32,388 bases of DNA, taken from IMG/VR virus record IMGVR_UViG_3300036814_000725, positions 1 to 32,388 of that record. One strand, given 5' to 3'. Under the pieces are notes generated by a model. It saw nothing but the letters and a program-made list of their open reading frames with translations, was not told the DNA's origin and made no database searches. This DNA is from a virus. The translations under genes and the position numbers were made by a program. Shown one piece after another: positions 30,048 to 32,388 of this stretch (its first letter is position 1; each line of letters opens with the position of its first letter).

Positions 30048-30685
30048 TGGGGTGGGCAAACAATACACTGATAGACCAACTAAACCTGCAAGCAAACCTA
30101 GACTCCTGCACAATGGACGGTGTGCTTGGCACCGACGTGTCTGCGCAACGCCTAGTAGGCAATGCGTTTACCGTCGTAAGATTTAAGCAAAGCAACCTAG
30201 AGGTGGACAACGAGTATCGCTTTAGGTTTGTTAGCCCTGACGACTTCGACATCTTTCTTGCCGGACTCAGCATTAGGTATCAAAATGCGCCTACCGGAGG
30301 CACGGAGCCGTTTATTGAGTTCACTGCTGAGGTGGGCGGGTCTACTGGGGACTTGGAAAATGATCTTCCGGTGGATGCGCACTTGTTTCTAACCGAACCA
30401 ATAAACAACATAGAAAATCAGGTAACTCTGCTGGGTGGCACCGGTGATACGATAGAAAACATGATGTATCTTAAGGCGTTACAGGGGGGCGGTGTGCAGC
30501 AGTTCTCAACGCGCTACTCCGGCTACCTCTTAAACGAGGACAGGGCATGCAATACGCTTTTGAAGGGTTCGTCTTACGATGTAGTCATGAAGGTCGCGCA
30601 TGACCCTTCGGCTATGACGCCCAACGGAGACAAGCATACCTTAGACTTTTTCTTAATGCTTCAAAACAGACTTAGGAGAAACTAA
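30047..30685 (+). CDS. Unidentified structural protein, 212 aa
   Basis: The start overlaps the preceding stop (TAATG). The protein is neutral to acidic and beta-rich, with Asn/Asp/Gly-rich loops (AVEVGG-type strands, LLGGTGDTIENMM) and no signal or membrane span. Being tightly packed between tail genes, it is most likely a tail or head-completion component. No family is recognised. Confidence 0.78.
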   Translation: MGWANNTLIDQLNLQANLDSCTMDGVLGTDVSAQRLVGNAFTVVRFKQSNLEVDNEYRFRFVSPDDFDIFLAGLSIRYQNAPTGGTEPFIEFTAEVGGSTGDLENDLPVDAHLFLTEPINNIENQVTLLGGTGDTIENMMYLKALQGGGVQQFSTRYSGYLLNEDRACNTLLKGSSYDVVMKVAHDPSAMTPNGDKHTLDFFLMLQNRLRRN

Positions 30686-32022
30686 TGTTTTTACCTGAAG
30701 TGCCAGCGGCAAAACTATATACCAGAGATGGGCAAACACTTGACCCTAAAAAGCTCAACGCATCTTTTCGTGATGCAGCAGAGAAGATTAGGTACGTTCA
30801 GTCTTTAAAATACTCCTACAGCATTATGCAGTACGATTTAAACGGAATGGACCTGCAAGCTATTTCTGACACGGGCTGTACGGCAGAGCGAAGGTTTATC
30901 ATTAGACCACCTGCTGACTGCGAGATTATAGGTGCGCATCTATCGGCTAGAAATGTTCCAGCAGAGCAGAGAATATTTGCTCGGTGGCTGTCTGCAGCAG
31001 ACACCGTACTTGATACTGCGGCAGGTCCGGGTGCTGGCGCTGTTGTTCCGGTTCCGGGTCAAATAGCATTTATTCAGGGCAACTTGTCGGGACCATCAAT
31101 CCTTCCGATATTAGAGCCAGTGTCTCTTCCTATTGGCGGAGAAACCGCAAGCTGGAAATACATTGAGGCAACTGGTGAGGAGGGTTTTATTATCTCCGAG
31201 GATATAACTCAGAGAAACCTACGCTTAAATGCAAACGAAAACTATATTCTTGAGATGGGTTCCTCTGACCCAATGACAATAGGCTCTACTAACCCTGCCG
31301 AACTTACTCTGTGGATAAGGTCTAATCGCGGAACAGATGACGAATGGCCAATGATAGAACTGCTAGACGGAAGAGACATACCATTTGTTACTCCTCCGAT
31401 TGGAGCTCCAGCAGGAACAAGAGGCATAGGCGACATCGTTGCAGACTTAAATGCTCAGGCAGCAGAAGCCATTAGCCCAACAAATCAAGACACGTTCAGG
31501 TGTGACGTAAGCGTTATAACAGACGTGGACCTTACAACTTCAGCGAATAGGTTCGAGCAGGAGTTTGCTCAGAGAATACCTAGACCTCCTGATGAGTTAA
31601 GCAATGGCCCGTATGCAGCGTCGGGCATTAGGACGGATACTAGATGGTCCCTTTATAGAGTAGATCTTGGACTTGTATCGCAAGACCTAACCTTTTGTCA
31701 GGGCGTTGGGTCGGTATTTCCTTTAGGAATATCTCTACAGTCCGACGGTGTTCACCAGCCTCCCGCTGCTGGAACAAACTTTTATTCATACAGCAACCCC
31801 CTAGTTAGTCAGGCTGGCACTCAGTACAAAGAAGTTTATATTGCGGGTCAGGTAGCCGATGGTGCAGCAGGAAATGATTTCCAGATTAACTCTAGCCTAC
31901 CAACCCCAGCCGATCCATTGAACCCATCGCATGACCTAAGAATAGCTTCTCAAGTAAACCCATTGCCATTAGAAGATGTCAAGCTTGCATATCTTTACAT
32001 CTGGTATAGATTAACACCATAG
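30685..32022 (+). CDS. Unidentified structural protein, 445 aa
   Basis: ATG follows CTTAGGAGAAACTA and overlaps the preceding stop. The N-terminal 50 residues are helical (KKLNASFRDAAEKIRYVQS), then the sequence is beta-rich (ERRFIIRPPADCEIIGAHLS) with a Gly/Pro linker near residues 115-130, and ends LAYLYIWYRLTP. A short helical start followed by beta domains suits a fibre or tail-attached protein. It leads directly into the presumed ejection-protein genes. Function unknown. Confidence 0.78.
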   Translation: MFLPEVPAAKLYTRDGQTLDPKKLNASFRDAAEKIRYVQSLKYSYSIMQYDLNGMDLQAISDTGCTAERRFIIRPPADCEIIGAHLSARNVPAEQRIFARWLSAADTVLDTAAGPGAGAVVPVPGQIAFIQGNLSGPSILPILEPVSLPIGGETASWKYIEATGEEGFIISEDITQRNLRLNANENYILEMGSSDPMTIGSTNPAELTLWIRSNRGTDDEWPMIELLDGRDIPFVTPPIGAPAGTRGIGDIVADLNAQAAEAISPTNQDTFRCDVSVITDVDLTTSANRFEQEFAQRIPRPPDELSNGPYAASGIRTDTRWSLYRVDLGLVSQDLTFCQGVGSVFPLGISLQSDGVHQPPAAGTNFYSYSNPLVSQAGTQYKEVYIAGQVADGAAGNDFQINSSLPTPADPLNPSHDLRIASQVNPLPLEDVKLAYLYIWYRLTP

Positions 32023-32032
32023 GAGATCCTTC

Positions 32033-32388
32033 ATGGCCAGAAACTACAACTTTATTCCGCCCTTACCCGGCGGCTCTACCAACACTAACGATGAGCCTGA
32101 TGATGACGAGCTAGACGAAGACGGTATCAATACAGCCGCTGCCAATCAGGCGGCAGATACTATTATAGGCGACGAAGACGCAGCCGATTACGACTATGAA
32201 GACGTTCCTACGGTTCTTCCGGGCGAGGGTGGCCCACCATCCGACGATCAGATAGTTCAAGAGGTTCCAGTTAACACGGGGCCAGACAGTGCTGGAAGCG
32301 ATGAGGATGAGCTTTATGATCCATCGACTGCAAACCTTAAACAGGGCGGAAACATAGAAGCTGACCTCATGTCAAATACGGAAGACGA
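32033..32388 (+). CDS. Acidic virion protein, 5' part (gene crosses contig ends)
   Basis: ATG at 32033 follows AGGAGATCCTTC. The first 118 codons are in this end; the gene continues at base 1 and ends at 1037, giving 421 residues in all. The part here is acidic and disordered in character (NDEPDDDELDEDGINTAAAN, GDEDAADYDYEDVPTV). It precedes the 585-aa and 1714-aa proteins and is probably the first of three ejection proteins. Confidence 0.85.
   Translation, partial: MARNYNFIPPLPGGSTNTNDEPDDDELDEDGINTAAANQAADTIIGDEDAADYDYEDVPTVLPGEGGPPSDDQIVQEVPVNTGPDSAGSDEDELYDPSTANLKQGGNIEADLMSNTED
32262..32388. repeat. Direct terminal repeat, right copy (circular contig overlap)
   Basis: These 127 bases are identical to positions 1-127. 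Removing one copy gives a closed circle of about 32,261 bp in which the structural gene starting at 32033 is intact. Confidence 0.95.

Overview
The window looks like one complete genome of a small tailed phage with a short, P22/T7-like tail (podovirus type). The first 127 bases recur exactly as the last 127 bases (1-127 = 32262-32388). The molecule is therefore circular or circularly permuted, about 32,261 bp, and a structural gene runs through the artificial ends. An exact 127-bp overlap is what a de Bruijn assembler leaves on a circular contig, so this is probably a metagenome assembly of an uncultured phage. The host is most likely Gram-negative: clear AGAGGTGA/GGAGG ribosome sites, a single-domain M15 endolysin without wall-binding repeats, and P22-like head and neck genes. 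No tRNA, CRISPR array, transposon, integrase, DNA polymerase, primase or phage RNA polymerase is visible.

Layout. Two divergent gene blocks leave a 522-bp non-coding region (17850-18371) and converge at 8825-8828, where the two last genes share a CTAG stop. The rightward (late) block runs 18372 -> 32388/1 -> 8828: a zinc-finger protein in the small-terminase position, large terminase, two small proteins, portal, small proteins, scaffold, major capsid protein, P22 gp4-like adaptor, beta-helix tailspike, P22 gp10-like tail hub, two unidentified structural proteins, three large presumed ejection proteins (421, 585 and 1714 aa), a holin-like protein and an M15 endolysin.

The leftward (early/middle) block runs 17849 -> 8825. 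Its first part is a three-gene accessory cassette (SAM methyltransferase, cysteine-motif protein, zinc-ribbon protein) with its own style of ribosome site and a duplicated hairpin spacer. Next comes a strong sigma70-like promoter overlaid by two identical 10-bp palindromes. It drives small unknown genes, two adjacent GroES-like proteins, an excisionase-like HTH protein, and a recombination/replication set: Rad52-like annealing protein, SSB, a compact sigma70-family factor, RecA-fold ATPase, YqaJ-type exonuclease and a PD-(D/E)XK resolvase. The block ends with a Dam-like adenine methyltransferase.

How it may work together (inference). Host RNA polymerase starts leftward transcription from the palindrome-controlled promoter. 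The annealing protein, exonuclease, SSB and resolvase recombine DNA copied by host polymerase into concatemers. The phage sigma factor may switch transcription to the late block, and terminase packages DNA, possibly starting in the GATC-rich region just upstream of its genes. The most interesting leads are the tandem GroES-like pair, the sigma factor overlapped by its neighbours, the twin-palindrome promoter, the GATC cluster beside terminase in a genome with a Dam-like enzyme, and the hairpin-spaced accessory cassette.
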